64,000 nt of DNA, taken from contig NZ_CP075896.1 of the NCBI RefSeq assembly GCF_018604545.1, forward strand, positions 992,001-1,056,000, read 5' to 3'. This document shows positions 25,960 to 33,904 of the stretch, piece after piece. The notes beneath the pieces were generated by a model that was given only the letters and a program-made list of their open reading frames with translations, did no database searches and was not told the DNA's origin. This DNA is from Streptomyces koelreuteriae. GTDB lineage: Bacteria > Actinomycetota > Actinomycetes > Streptomycetales > Streptomycetaceae. Within the stretch, counting starts at the first letter, position 1. Each line of letters starts with the position of its first letter. The translations under genes and the position numbers were made by a program.

Positions 25960-27594
25960 ATGACGCAGGAGACTCCTTCCGGGTGGTACCCCGACCCCGG
26001 CCAGAAAAGTGACGGGCCCGCCACCGAACGCTGGTGGGACGGCAAGGCCTGGACGGCCGACATCCGCCCGACCCAGCCGCCGACGCCTCCGGCGGCTGAG
26101 GGGGGTTCGGCTGCGACGAACTCGGGTGCTGCGGGCACCCCGGGCTCTGTTGGAGACTCGGGCGCGACTGACGGCCCGGCTCCCGCCGCGAGGAATCCGG
26201 CCGCCGCGGAGGCCTCTGCGCCTGCGAGGGACTCGGACAGCGGGAACAGTTCGGCCACTGCGGGCGATAACACCCCTGCGGCGGGCTCGGGCGCCGCAGG
26301 TGGTCACGCCCCTGCGGCGGGCTCGGGCGCCGCGGGCGGTCACGCCCCTGCCGCGGGCTCCGACGCTGCGGTGAATGCGGCCTCTGCCGAAGGCTCGGGC
26401 GCCGTCGGCGATTCTGCTCCTGCGGCAGGCTCAGGCGCCGCCGGCGATTCTGCTCCTGCGGCAGACTTGGGCACCGCGGGTGATTCGGCCCCGGCGGGGG
26501 ATCCACCTGCTGCCGCACATCCGGACGCTGCCGGGCATGGCAGCGCCGCCGGGCAACCGGGACCTCCCGGATACCCGAGCACCACCGGACATCCGAGCGC
26601 CCCTGGCCACCCAGGCACCCCCGGGCACCCGGGCGCCACCGCATACCCAGGCACCCCCGGATACCCAGGCACGCCGGAACAACCCCCAGGGCCTGCCCAA
26701 TACCCCAACGCCCCCGGATACCCCCACACCCCCGGATACCCGGCCGCCGGCGCCTACCCCGGCTACCCCGCCGCTCCCCCGGCCGCCCGGGGAAGCCGGC
26801 TGCGGGTCGGGATTGCCGTCGGGGCGGCTGTCGTTGTGCTCGCGAGCATCGGGGTCGGGGTGTACGCGCTGACCGACAACGGGGGCTCGGGCGGAGGTTC
26901 GGCCACCTCGCAGGGCCCGGGCGGGCCGGGAGCGCCCGGCGGCAATGGCGGGCCGTTCGGCGGACCGGGTGGCTCGGGGGGATCCGGCGACGATGGTGGC
27001 TCCGGAGATTCCGGCGGCTCCGGTGGGCAGAGTCCGTCCCCCGAGCAGTCCGAGCCGCCGAAGATCAGGAGCGGGTCGGTGACCGACGCGGTCAGCGGGA
27101 TCAGCATGCCGATCCCGAAGGGCTGGTACGGCCAGGAGATCACGGTCGGCGCGCAGGTCACGTCCGACGACTCCTACAAGTGCCCCGGCGACACCTCCTC
27201 GACCTGCACGAAGGGCGGAGCCTACTCCGCTCCGGCCCTGGCCCTCGGCACCAAGGGCAGCACCCCCGAGGAGATCGCCAAGGCGGACATCTCGGCCAAC
27301 GCGGAGGAGTCGTACGGCGGCAAGTCCTACGGCGGGATCACCTCCCACGACGTACTGGCGGCCAAGGCGGTGACCGTGGCCGGGCAGAAGGGCTACCTGG
27401 TCCGCTGGAAGGCCGTCACCAGCAAGGGCGCCGACGGCATCGTGGAGTCCCTCGCGTTCCCCTCCCCGGCGAACGCGAAGCAGATGGTCGTCGTCCGGTT
27501 CGGCGTGGACGCCGACCAGAAGGAGTCCGTCCTCGACGACATCGCCAAGGGCATCAAGGTGTCGACGGGCAGCGGCAACGGCCAGGACGTCTGA
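25960..27594 (+). CDS. DUF2510 membrane protein with long repeat-rich linker
   Basis: This protein has 544 residues. The N-terminus is a DUF2510 domain (GWYPDPGQKSDGPATERWWDGKAWT). Residues 45-280 are low-complexity: 12-residue repeats of the PAAGSGAAGGHA type at about 106-180, then a collagen-like Gly/Pro/Tyr stretch (GYPGTPGYPGTP) to about 270. A single membrane segment lies at 281-304 (VGIAVGAAVVVLASIGVGVYAL). A Gly/Ser/Pro linker follows, and a globular extracellular domain from about 370 begins GISMPIPKGWYGQE. Streptomyces DUF2510 proteins often have this cytoplasmic-linker-anchor layout with variable outer domains. The function is unknown. A strong hairpin follows the stop. Confidence 0.85.
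   Translation: MTQETPSGWYPDPGQKSDGPATERWWDGKAWTADIRPTQPPTPPAAEGGSAATNSGAAGTPGSVGDSGATDGPAPAARNPAAAEASAPARDSDSGNSSATAGDNTPAAGSGAAGGHAPAAGSGAAGGHAPAAGSDAAVNAASAEGSGAVGDSAPAAGSGAAGDSAPAADLGTAGDSAPAGDPPAAAHPDAAGHGSAAGQPGPPGYPSTTGHPSAPGHPGTPGHPGATAYPGTPGYPGTPEQPPGPAQYPNAPGYPHTPGYPAAGAYPGYPAAPPAARGSRLRVGIAVGAAVVVLASIGVGVYALTDNGGSGGGSATSQGPGGPGAPGGNGGPFGGPGGSGGSGDDGGSGDSGGSGGQSPSPEQSEPPKIRSGSVTDAVSGISMPIPKGWYGQEITVGAQVTSDDSYKCPGDTSSTCTKGGAYSAPALALGTKGSTPEEIAKADISANAEESYGGKSYGGITSHDVLAAKAVTVAGQKGYLVRWKAVTSKGADGIVESLAFPSPANAKQMVVVRFGVDADQKESVLDDIAKGIKVSTGSGNGQDV
26275..26499 (+). repeat. 36-bp degenerate tandem repeats in the DUF2510 gene
   Basis: About six copies of a 36-base unit encode PAAGSGAAGGHA-like peptides. 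The first two copies are almost identical at DNA level; later ones drift to PAAGSGAAGDSA. No spacer diversity is present, so this is coding repeat, not CRISPR. Confidence 0.8.
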
Positions 27595-27614
27595 CACAGA
27601 GCACAAGAACCGGT

Positions 27615-27663
27615 CGGCCGGGTGGGGCGCCCCCGCCGCTCACAGGGGAACCCCACCCGGCCG
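27615..27663. terminator. 13-bp perfect stem terminator after the DUF2510 gene
   Basis: CGGCCGGGTGGGG at 27615-27627 pairs perfectly with CCCCACCCGGCCG at 27651-27663 over a 23-base loop. It starts 20 bases after the DUF2510 stop and lies 82 bases from the end of the opposing TetR gene. It probably ends transcription, at least on the plus strand. Confidence 0.65.
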
Positions 27664-27744
27664 GGGGGTGCGCGCCGCCCCCGTCCCCACGGGTCGGCGC
27701 GGTCGGGTCACCGTCCTGTCATCCGACGGACGGCGGCCCGGGTC

Positions 27745-28356
27745 TCATCTCAGGCCCAGCGCCGGCAGCACGGCGGCCTCCACGAACCGGACCAGATAGT
27801 CCGGGTCGGCCCACTCGCCCTCCAGGACGGGCCGCACCCGCAGGACGCCGAACATCTGCGCAGGGATGTACTCCAGCGCCGGGTGATCGGCGGGCACCTC
27901 TCCCCTCTCGACGCCGCGCCGGATGATCTCCTTCAGCGCGGCGATCTCCGGTTCGATCAGGGCCTCGCGCAACGCCCGCTGCAACTCCGGGTCCTGAGGG
28001 GCCGCGTGGGCGAGCGCCTGGAGGAGCTGGGTGTCCCGGCCGGACAACTCCCCCGCCGCCCGGGCGGCCTCACGCAGATCGTCCGCGAGCGAGCCGGTGT
28101 CGATGCAGTGCGTCCGCCGGTGTGAGCGCAGCGCCGCCGCCACGAACTGGGGCTTGGTCTTCCACTGCCGGTAGAGCGTGGACTTGCTGCAGCGGGTGCT
28201 GGCGGCGATCCCCTCCATGGTGACGGAGTCGTAGCCGCACTCGCGGAGCTGTTCCAGCACGGCGTCGAAGAACTCCTGCTCACGCTCCGGCGTGATCTTG
28301 GAGCGGCGTGTGGCACCGACCGGCTCGGGTCGGTCGTCCGCAGCCTGCGGCGTCAT
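27745..28356 (-). CDS. TetR family transcriptional regulator
   Basis: This 203-residue repressor has an N-terminal TetR helix-turn-helix (QLRECGYDSVTMEGIAAST, then CSKSTLYRQWKTK) at about residues 30-70 and a C-terminal ligand domain of the TetR_C type (SLADDLREAARAAGEL). The ATG at 28356 has AGGAG about eight bases upstream. It is divergent from the PAP2 gene; the 165-base region between them holds a dense array of palindromes (see the regulatory entry). It very likely controls both itself and the PAP2-EamA pair. The ligand is unknown. Confidence 0.9.
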   Translation of the reverse strand: MTPQAADDRPEPVGATRRSKITPEREQEFFDAVLEQLRECGYDSVTMEGIAASTRCSKSTLYRQWKTKPQFVAAALRSHRRTHCIDTGSLADDLREAARAAGELSGRDTQLLQALAHAAPQDPELQRALREALIEPEIAALKEIIRRGVERGEVPADHPALEYIPAQMFGVLRVRPVLEGEWADPDYLVRFVEAAVLPALGLR

Positions 28357-28418
28357 GACCGTGCTCCTGGCTTCCCTCGGGCGGCCGAGACATTCCGGCC
28401 GGCAGTGTGTTCTACGTC

Positions 28419-28490
28419 TATCGATACGCCAGTGTACCGGAACGCGAGCGTATCGGTACACTGGCGTATCGGTACGCACTCGTACCGATA
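28419..28490. promoter_or_regulatory. TetR operator array with long inverted repeats
   Basis: The half at 28419-28439 and the half at 28454-28474 are inverted copies, 20 of 21 bases matching, with a 14-base spacer. A second perfect inverted repeat, TATCGGTACG (28467-28476) and CGTACCGATA (28481-28490), has a four-base spacer and overlaps the first. The repeated core is TATCGGTAC or its complement, present at least four times. This fits cooperative binding of TetR dimers across both divergent promoters. Confidence 0.75.
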
Positions 28491-28521
28491 ACAGCACCAC
28501 CGTCACCGAAGGGGCCGGGGG

Positions 28522-29352
28522 ATGAATGCCCGCACCGAGCCTGCGCCGGCGGGGTCCGACGCGACAGCGCGACCGCCGCACGTCATAGCCCGACCGCCGC
28601 TCGTCCGGGAGCTCCTGCTCGTCGCGGGGCTCTTCCTCGTCTACAAGCTCGGCCGGCAGCTGGCCACGGGCCACACCGGCGAGGCCTTCCACAACGCGCA
28701 CCGCGTGTGGGACTTCGAGCGGGCGGTCCATCTGCCCGGCGAAGGGGCGGTGCAGTCCCTGCTGCTGCACGGCGACGCTCTGGTGCGTGTCGCGAACACC
28801 TACTACGCGACCGTCCACTTCCCGGCCACGGTCGCCTTCCTGGTCTGGCTCTATCTGCGCCGCCCGGCCCACTACGTCTGGGCCCGCCGGGTCCTGGCCG
28901 CCGTCACCGCCGCCGCGCTGGCACTGCACCTGCTCTTCCCGCTCGCCCCGCCCCGGATGCTGGCCGCGACCGGCCTGGTGGACACGGCCCGCGTGTACGG
29001 GCCGTCGGTCTACGGCGATCCCGCGACCGACTCCCTCTCGAACCAGTTCGCCGCGATGCCGTCACTGCACTTCGGCTGGGCCCTGATGGTGGCGATCGGC
29101 CTGATCGTCGCGACCCGGTCGCGGTGGCGCCTGCTCTGGCTGCTGCATCCGCTGCTGACGCTGCTGGTGATCGTCGGCACCGCGAACCACTACTGGCTGG
29201 ACGCGATCGTGGCGACGGCCCTGCTCGCTCTCGCGCTCGCCGTGGTCCACGTGCCGCACCGCACGGCGACCACGGCGGGCCGCGCGCAGGGCGGGCTCGT
29301 ACCCGCCCAGGGCCGAACCGAGGAGCAGGCACTCGCGGGAGCCGGCCGATGA
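28522..29352 (+). CDS. PAP2-superfamily membrane phosphatase/transferase
   Basis: This 276-residue membrane protein has about six predicted helices. The PAP2 active-site pieces are AMPSLHFGWAL (His 183) and GTANHYWLDAI (His 223), the arrangement of the PAP2_3 subgroup related to inositol phosphorylceramide synthase. It may remove or transfer a phosphate head group on a lipid at the outer membrane face. Its ATG follows the TetR array. The next gene starts in its stop codon (ATGA), so the two form one operon under likely TetR control. Confidence 0.87.
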   Translation: MNARTEPAPAGSDATARPPHVIARPPLVRELLLVAGLFLVYKLGRQLATGHTGEAFHNAHRVWDFERAVHLPGEGAVQSLLLHGDALVRVANTYYATVHFPATVAFLVWLYLRRPAHYVWARRVLAAVTAAALALHLLFPLAPPRMLAATGLVDTARVYGPSVYGDPATDSLSNQFAAMPSLHFGWALMVAIGLIVATRSRWRLLWLLHPLLTLLVIVGTANHYWLDAIVATALLALALAVVHVPHRTATTAGRAQGGLVPAQGRTEEQALAGAGR

Positions 29353-30302
29353 ACGCCGTCGTCGTCGCCGTCGCCCTGTCCCTCGTCTCCGCCGTCGCCT
29401 ACGCGGCAGCGGCCGTCGCCCAGGAGCGGCTCGCCTCCCGCTCCCCCGGCTCGGGCGTGCTGCGGATGCTCGGCAGCGGCGCCTGGTGGTCGTCGGTCGG
29501 ACTGAACGCGTCGGCCGCGCTGCTGCACGTCGTGGCCCTGAGGTACGGGCCGCTGACCGTGGTCCAGCCGCTCGGCGCGCTCACCCTGGTCGCGGCGGTG
29601 CCCATGGGTGCGCGGCTCGCGGGACGGCGGGTGAGCACGGTCGAGTGGAAGGGCACCGCGCTGACACTGCTCGGCCTGGGCGCGGTCCTGGTCACCGCGT
29701 CCGGCCCGGCGCCCGAGGAGGTGCTGAGCGTTCCCGAGGCGCTGGCCGTGGCGGGTGCCACCGCCGCCCTCATCGGAATGCTGTCCCGGCCGGGCGCCCG
29801 CCCGGGGCTGCGGCACGCGACCGCGTCCGGCATCGCGTCAGGAGTGGCCTCGGCCCTCACCCAGACCGTGACGGTGGCCGCGACGGACCGTTCGGGTCCG
29901 CTGCTGAGCGTCCAGGTGGTCGGGGTGGCGCTGCTCGTGGCGGCCTTCGCGGCCGGCGGGCTGCTGCTGTCGCAGGTGGCGTACCGGGGCGGTCTGGGCG
30001 CCCCGCTCGCCATGGTGACCCTGTCCAACCCGCTGGCCGCCGCGGTGATCGGGCTGTCGCTGCTGGGCGAACGCCTCCAGGGCGGCCCGGCGGGCGTGCT
30101 GCTCGCGCTCGCCGGGGCCGGGCTGGCGTCCTGGGGCGTGGTACTGCTCAGCAGGGCGACGCCCCAGGACCACGACCGTCCGGTGGACGACGACCATCCG
30201 GTGGCCGCCGTCCTGGCCCTGGAACCCGGCTCGGCCACGGCCGAACCGGTGTTGGTGCCCCGGCCGCACGATCCGGGGCACCTCTTCCCTGCTACCCGGT
30301 GA
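29349..30302 (+). CDS. EamA/DMT-like multispan membrane transporter
   Basis: This 317-residue protein has about nine to ten hydrophobic helices and a soluble acidic tail of about 45 residues. The pattern VVALRYGPLTVVQPLGALTLVAAVP and AMVTLSNPLAAAVIGLSLLGERLQ is that of drug/metabolite or NIPA-like magnesium transporters. Its start overlaps the PAP2 stop by four bases. The 3' end overlaps the end of the opposing phospholipase gene by 11 bases. The substrate is unknown; export of a lipid-related or cationic compound sensed by the TetR protein is a guess from context. Confidence 0.82.
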   Translation: MNAVVVAVALSLVSAVAYAAAAVAQERLASRSPGSGVLRMLGSGAWWSSVGLNASAALLHVVALRYGPLTVVQPLGALTLVAAVPMGARLAGRRVSTVEWKGTALTLLGLGAVLVTASGPAPEEVLSVPEALAVAGATAALIGMLSRPGARPGLRHATASGIASGVASALTQTVTVAATDRSGPLLSVQVVGVALLVAAFAAGGLLLSQVAYRGGLGAPLAMVTLSNPLAAAVIGLSLLGERLQGGPAGVLLALAGAGLASWGVVLLSRATPQDHDRPVDDDHPVAAVLALEPGSATAEPVLVPRPHDPGHLFPATR

Positions 30303-32343
30303 TGATCGCCGGGTCGCTCACACCCGGCCGGCCGTTCTCGACGTGTCCCGCGAACCGCCGCAGGAACGCCGCGTCGCCCTCGACGGTGACGGTCAGGTCG
30401 TACCAGCGGCGGCTGCGGTCGAGGTCGACGGTCCGCCGTACCTTCGCGCCCGGGCGGACGGAGACGGTCGTGGGCTTGGCGCCGTAGCGGTCGGAGAGCT
30501 TCAGCCGTGCCGTGCCGGAGCCCTTGTTGGTGAAGGTCAGCTCGATGTCGTCACCGGTGTGGCGTGCGGTGACCTCACAGCCGGCCTTCTTGTTCGACCC
30601 CTTGAAGACCCGCACGAAGCCGTTCGGGCCGTGCACGGTCAGGTCGTACGAGCCCCCCGAATAGGCCGAGTTCCAGGTGTCGGAGAGCGACTTGCCGGCC
30701 TCGGTGGTGTACATCCAGGGGCCGTCGGTCCGGTTGCCGGAGGTGATGTGGAAGGCGGCGCCGGCCTTCGGCCCGGAGGCGAAGGCGAGGGTGAGCTTCC
30801 CGGCGGCGGCGTCGACGGAGGCGTCCACGTGCGGGGCGTACCTCAGCGGCCGGGTGCGGCGCGAGCCGCGTTCCTGCCGGGGCATGCGCGGGTCGGCGGG
30901 CGGGGCCGGCTTGTAGTCGGGGTGGCGTTCGCGGTCCTGCGGCTCGTACTCGTCGGTGCCGGGCAGCGGGACCGGTCGCGCGTCCTTGCGGGAGAAGTCG
31001 AACGCGGCCGTCAGATCGCCGCAGATGGCCCGGCGCCAGGGCGAGATGTTGGGCTCGCGCACCCCGAAGCGGCGTTCCATGAACCGCAGGATCGAGGTGT
31101 GGTCGAGGGTCTCCGAGCAGACGTAACCGCCCTTGCTCCACGGCGAGACGACCAGCATCGGCACCCGGGGCCCGAGGCCGTAGGGGCCGGCCGTGTTCTT
31201 CGCGTCGCCCGGGAAGAGGTCGAGGGAGACGTCGACGGTGGACAGACCGCGCGAGGCGTCCTTGGGCGGCAGCGGCGGCACCACGTGGTCGAAGAAGCCG
31301 TCGTTCTCGTCGTACGTGATGAACAGGGCGGTCTTCGACCAGACCTCCGGGTTGGAGGTGAGGGCGTCCAGGACCTGCGCGATGTACCAGGCACCGTAGT
31401 TCGAGGGCCAGTTGGAGTGCTCGGAGAAGGCCTCGGGGGCGGCGATCCAGGAGATCTGCGGCAGCTTGCCCGCCTTGACGTCCGCCTTCAACTGGTCGAA
31501 GTAGCCCTCGCCCGCCTTGGCGTTCGTGCCGGTGCGGGCCTTGTCGTACCAGGGGTCGCCGGGCTGGGCGCCCCGGTACTTGTTGAAGTACAGCAGGGAG
31601 TTGTCACCGTAGTTGCCGCGGTAGGCGTCCTCGATCCAGCCCCAGGAGCCCTTGGCGTCGAGGCCGTCGCCGATGTCCTGGTAGACCTTCCAGGAGAGGC
31701 CGGCCTGCTCCAGGCGCTCGGGGTAGGTCGTCCAGCCGTAGCCGAGTTCGTCGTTGCCGAGGACCGGGCCGCCGCCGGTGCCGTCGTTGCCCGTGTAGCC
31801 GGACCACATGTAGTAGCGGTTCGGGTCGGTGGAGCCGATGAACGAGCAGTGGTAGGCGTCGCAGACGGTGAAGGAGTCGGCGAGGGCGTAGTGGAAGGGG
31901 ATGTCCTCGCGGGTCAGGTACGCCATGGTCGTGGTGCCCTTGGCGGGCACCCACCGGTCGTACTTGCCGCCGCGGTAGGCCTGGTGGCCGTCGGGCCAGG
32001 AGTGCGGCAGGCCCTCCAGGAACTGCATGCCGAGGTCGTCGGCGTCCGGATGGAACGGCAGGATCTCCTTGCCGTCCTTCTCCTGGTGCCAGACCGACTT
32101 GCCGTTGTCGAGCGCGACCGGACGCGGGTCGCCGAAGCCGCGGACGCCTCTCAGAGTCCCGAAGTAGTGGTCGAAGGAACGGTTCTCCTGCATCAGGACG
32201 ACGATGTGCTCGACGTCCTCGATCGACCCGGTGCGGTGGTTCGCCGGAAGTGCGGCGGCGCGCTGGATGCTGGCGGACAGCGCACTGAAGGCCGTGGTGG
32301 CACCCGCGAGTTGAAGAAAGCGGCGCCGGTTTACTTCGGACAT
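30292..32343 (-). CDS. phosphocholine-specific phospholipase C, Tat-exported
   Basis: This 683-residue secreted enzyme of the bacterial phospholipase C / acid phosphatase family cuts phosphatidylcholine to diacylglycerol and phosphocholine. The Tat signal is RRRFLQLAG at residues 6-14. The catalytic start is HIVVLMQENRSFDHYFG at about 46-62. Later marks are PEAFSEHSNWPSNYGAWY, TYDENDGFFDHVVPP and GLGPRVPMLVVSPWS. Two C-terminal DUF756-like beta domains follow from about 510. The ATG at 32343 is chosen to place the twin arginines at the start. It is divergent from an MHS permease gene, and its stop lies inside the coding end of the opposing transporter gene. Confidence 0.93.
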   Translation of the reverse strand: MSEVNRRRFLQLAGATTAFSALSASIQRAAALPANHRTGSIEDVEHIVVLMQENRSFDHYFGTLRGVRGFGDPRPVALDNGKSVWHQEKDGKEILPFHPDADDLGMQFLEGLPHSWPDGHQAYRGGKYDRWVPAKGTTTMAYLTREDIPFHYALADSFTVCDAYHCSFIGSTDPNRYYMWSGYTGNDGTGGGPVLGNDELGYGWTTYPERLEQAGLSWKVYQDIGDGLDAKGSWGWIEDAYRGNYGDNSLLYFNKYRGAQPGDPWYDKARTGTNAKAGEGYFDQLKADVKAGKLPQISWIAAPEAFSEHSNWPSNYGAWYIAQVLDALTSNPEVWSKTALFITYDENDGFFDHVVPPLPPKDASRGLSTVDVSLDLFPGDAKNTAGPYGLGPRVPMLVVSPWSKGGYVCSETLDHTSILRFMERRFGVREPNISPWRRAICGDLTAAFDFSRKDARPVPLPGTDEYEPQDRERHPDYKPAPPADPRMPRQERGSRRTRPLRYAPHVDASVDAAAGKLTLAFASGPKAGAAFHITSGNRTDGPWMYTTEAGKSLSDTWNSAYSGGSYDLTVHGPNGFVRVFKGSNKKAGCEVTARHTGDDIELTFTNKGSGTARLKLSDRYGAKPTTVSVRPGAKVRRTVDLDRSRRWYDLTVTVEGDAAFLRRFAGHVENGRPGVSDPAIITG

Positions 32344-32512
32344 GAAGGACAGACCTCTCATCCTGAGGTGCTGGATGGCCGGAACATGACGGAATCTGCG
32401 CGGAAGGAGTGTTTCAGGGACACCAAACGCCAAGGAAGGGGCTGGTGACACTCATGTGAAAGTCGCGGGTACGGCAGGTGTGGCGGGGCCATGCCCGGGG
32501 AGGGTGAGGGGC

Positions 32513-33796
32513 GTGACAGAGACGCAGACGGTTTCCCCGCCGACGAAACGGCCCGTCCGCCAGCTCCTCGCCGCCTCCGTGGGCAACGCCGTGGAGTGGT
32601 ACGACTGGTACGCCTACACGTTCCTGGCGACGTTCATCGCCGCCCAGGTCTTCCCCAAGAGCGCGGACAACTCGCTGGTGCCGCTGCTGTCGACGTTCGC
32701 CGTGTTCGCGGTGGGCTTCTTCATGCGGCCGGTCGGCGGGCTGCTGATGGGCGCGGTCGCGGACCGGCACGGGCGGCGTGCCGCGCTGACGGTCACCATC
32801 CTGCTGATGGGCGGCAGCAGCCTGCTGGTCGGCCTCACCCCGACCTATGCCTCGGTGGGCGTGCTGGCGCCGGTGACCCTCGTCCTCGCCCGGCTGCTGC
32901 AGGGCCTGTCCGTGGGCGGCGAGTTCGCGGCCTCGACGACCTTCCTGGTCGAATCGGCGGGCCCGGGCCGGCGCGGGCTGTTCTCCAGCTTCCAGTACGT
33001 GTCGACGACCGTGGGGCAGCTCGTCGCCTCCGGCATCGCCGCGCTGCTCGTGGGCACGCTGAGCGTCGGGCAGATGGACAGCTGGGGCTGGCGGGTCCCG
33101 TTCGTGCTCGGGGCCTTGCTGAGCCTGGTCGGCTTCTGGATCCGGCGGGGCGCGCAGGAGACCCGCAGCGCCGAGCAGCGGGAGGCCCCGCGCCCGGGCC
33201 TGTTCGAGGCACTGCGCCGGCATCCGCGCGAGTCGCTCCTGATCTGCGGCATCACCGCGGGCGGCACCATCGCCTACTACACCTGGACGTCGTACCTGCC
33301 GACCTACGCCGAACTCAACGCGGGCATCTCGAAGTCGGACGCGCTGCTCGCGGGCACCATCTCCCTGGCCTTCTTCGCCCTGCTGCAGCCGCTCGGCGGC
33401 CTCCTCTCGGACCGCTTCGGCCGCCGCCCCCTGCTGCTCTTCTTCGGCCTGGGCTTCGCCCTGCTCTCGGTGCCGCTGCTGCACAGCCTGCGCGACTCGT
33501 TCGCCGTACTGCTGCTCGTGCAGTGCGCGGGCATGGTGCTGCTGACCGGCTTCACCTCGATCAGCGCGGCCGTCAACGCGGAGATCTTCCCGCCCCGGGT
33601 CCGCGCGGCCGGCATCGGCTTCCCCTACTCCCTGACGGTCGCCCTCTTCGGCGGCACGGCTCCGTACGTCGGCACCCTGTTCAAGGAGCTGGGACACTCG
33701 GGGCTGTTCCCGTGGTACGTCGCCGTGTTGTGCCTGCTGTCGTCGCTGGTGTATCTGCGACTGCCGGAGACGGCGCACACACCGCTTCGACGGTGA
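32513..33796 (+). CDS. MHS family MFS permease (second copy)
   Basis: This 427-residue, 12-helix symporter of the same family as the one at 23.4 kb is clearly diverged from it. It has GNAVEWYDWYAYTFLATFIA, RPVGGLLMGAVADRHGRRAAL and LARLLQGLSVGGEFAASTTFLVE. The GTG at 32513 follows a GAGGGG site. Relatives carry ketoglutarate, shikimate, proline/betaine or citrate-like solutes. It is divergent from the phospholipase C gene. Choline- or betaine-type cargo would fit that neighbour, but this is only inference. Confidence 0.87.
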   Translation: MTETQTVSPPTKRPVRQLLAASVGNAVEWYDWYAYTFLATFIAAQVFPKSADNSLVPLLSTFAVFAVGFFMRPVGGLLMGAVADRHGRRAALTVTILLMGGSSLLVGLTPTYASVGVLAPVTLVLARLLQGLSVGGEFAASTTFLVESAGPGRRGLFSSFQYVSTTVGQLVASGIAALLVGTLSVGQMDSWGWRVPFVLGALLSLVGFWIRRGAQETRSAEQREAPRPGLFEALRRHPRESLLICGITAGGTIAYYTWTSYLPTYAELNAGISKSDALLAGTISLAFFALLQPLGGLLSDRFGRRPLLLFFGLGFALLSVPLLHSLRDSFAVLLLVQCAGMVLLTGFTSISAAVNAEIFPPRVRAAGIGFPYSLTVALFGGTAPYVGTLFKELGHSGLFPWYVAVLCLLSSLVYLRLPETAHTPLRR

Positions 33797-33904
33797 CGCA
33801 CCTCTTCACCTCGTAATTCGCTTGCCCTCGCCGCAGGTCACCGCTGCACTGTGGCCGGACACCACGCGTCGTGGTGCCGGAATCCCGAGGAGGCGGCGGC
33901 AGCG

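Noticed and set aside
26275..26769. CRISPR-like periodic repeats
   Set aside because: The repeats are contiguous and in frame with the DUF2510 gene and have no spacers.
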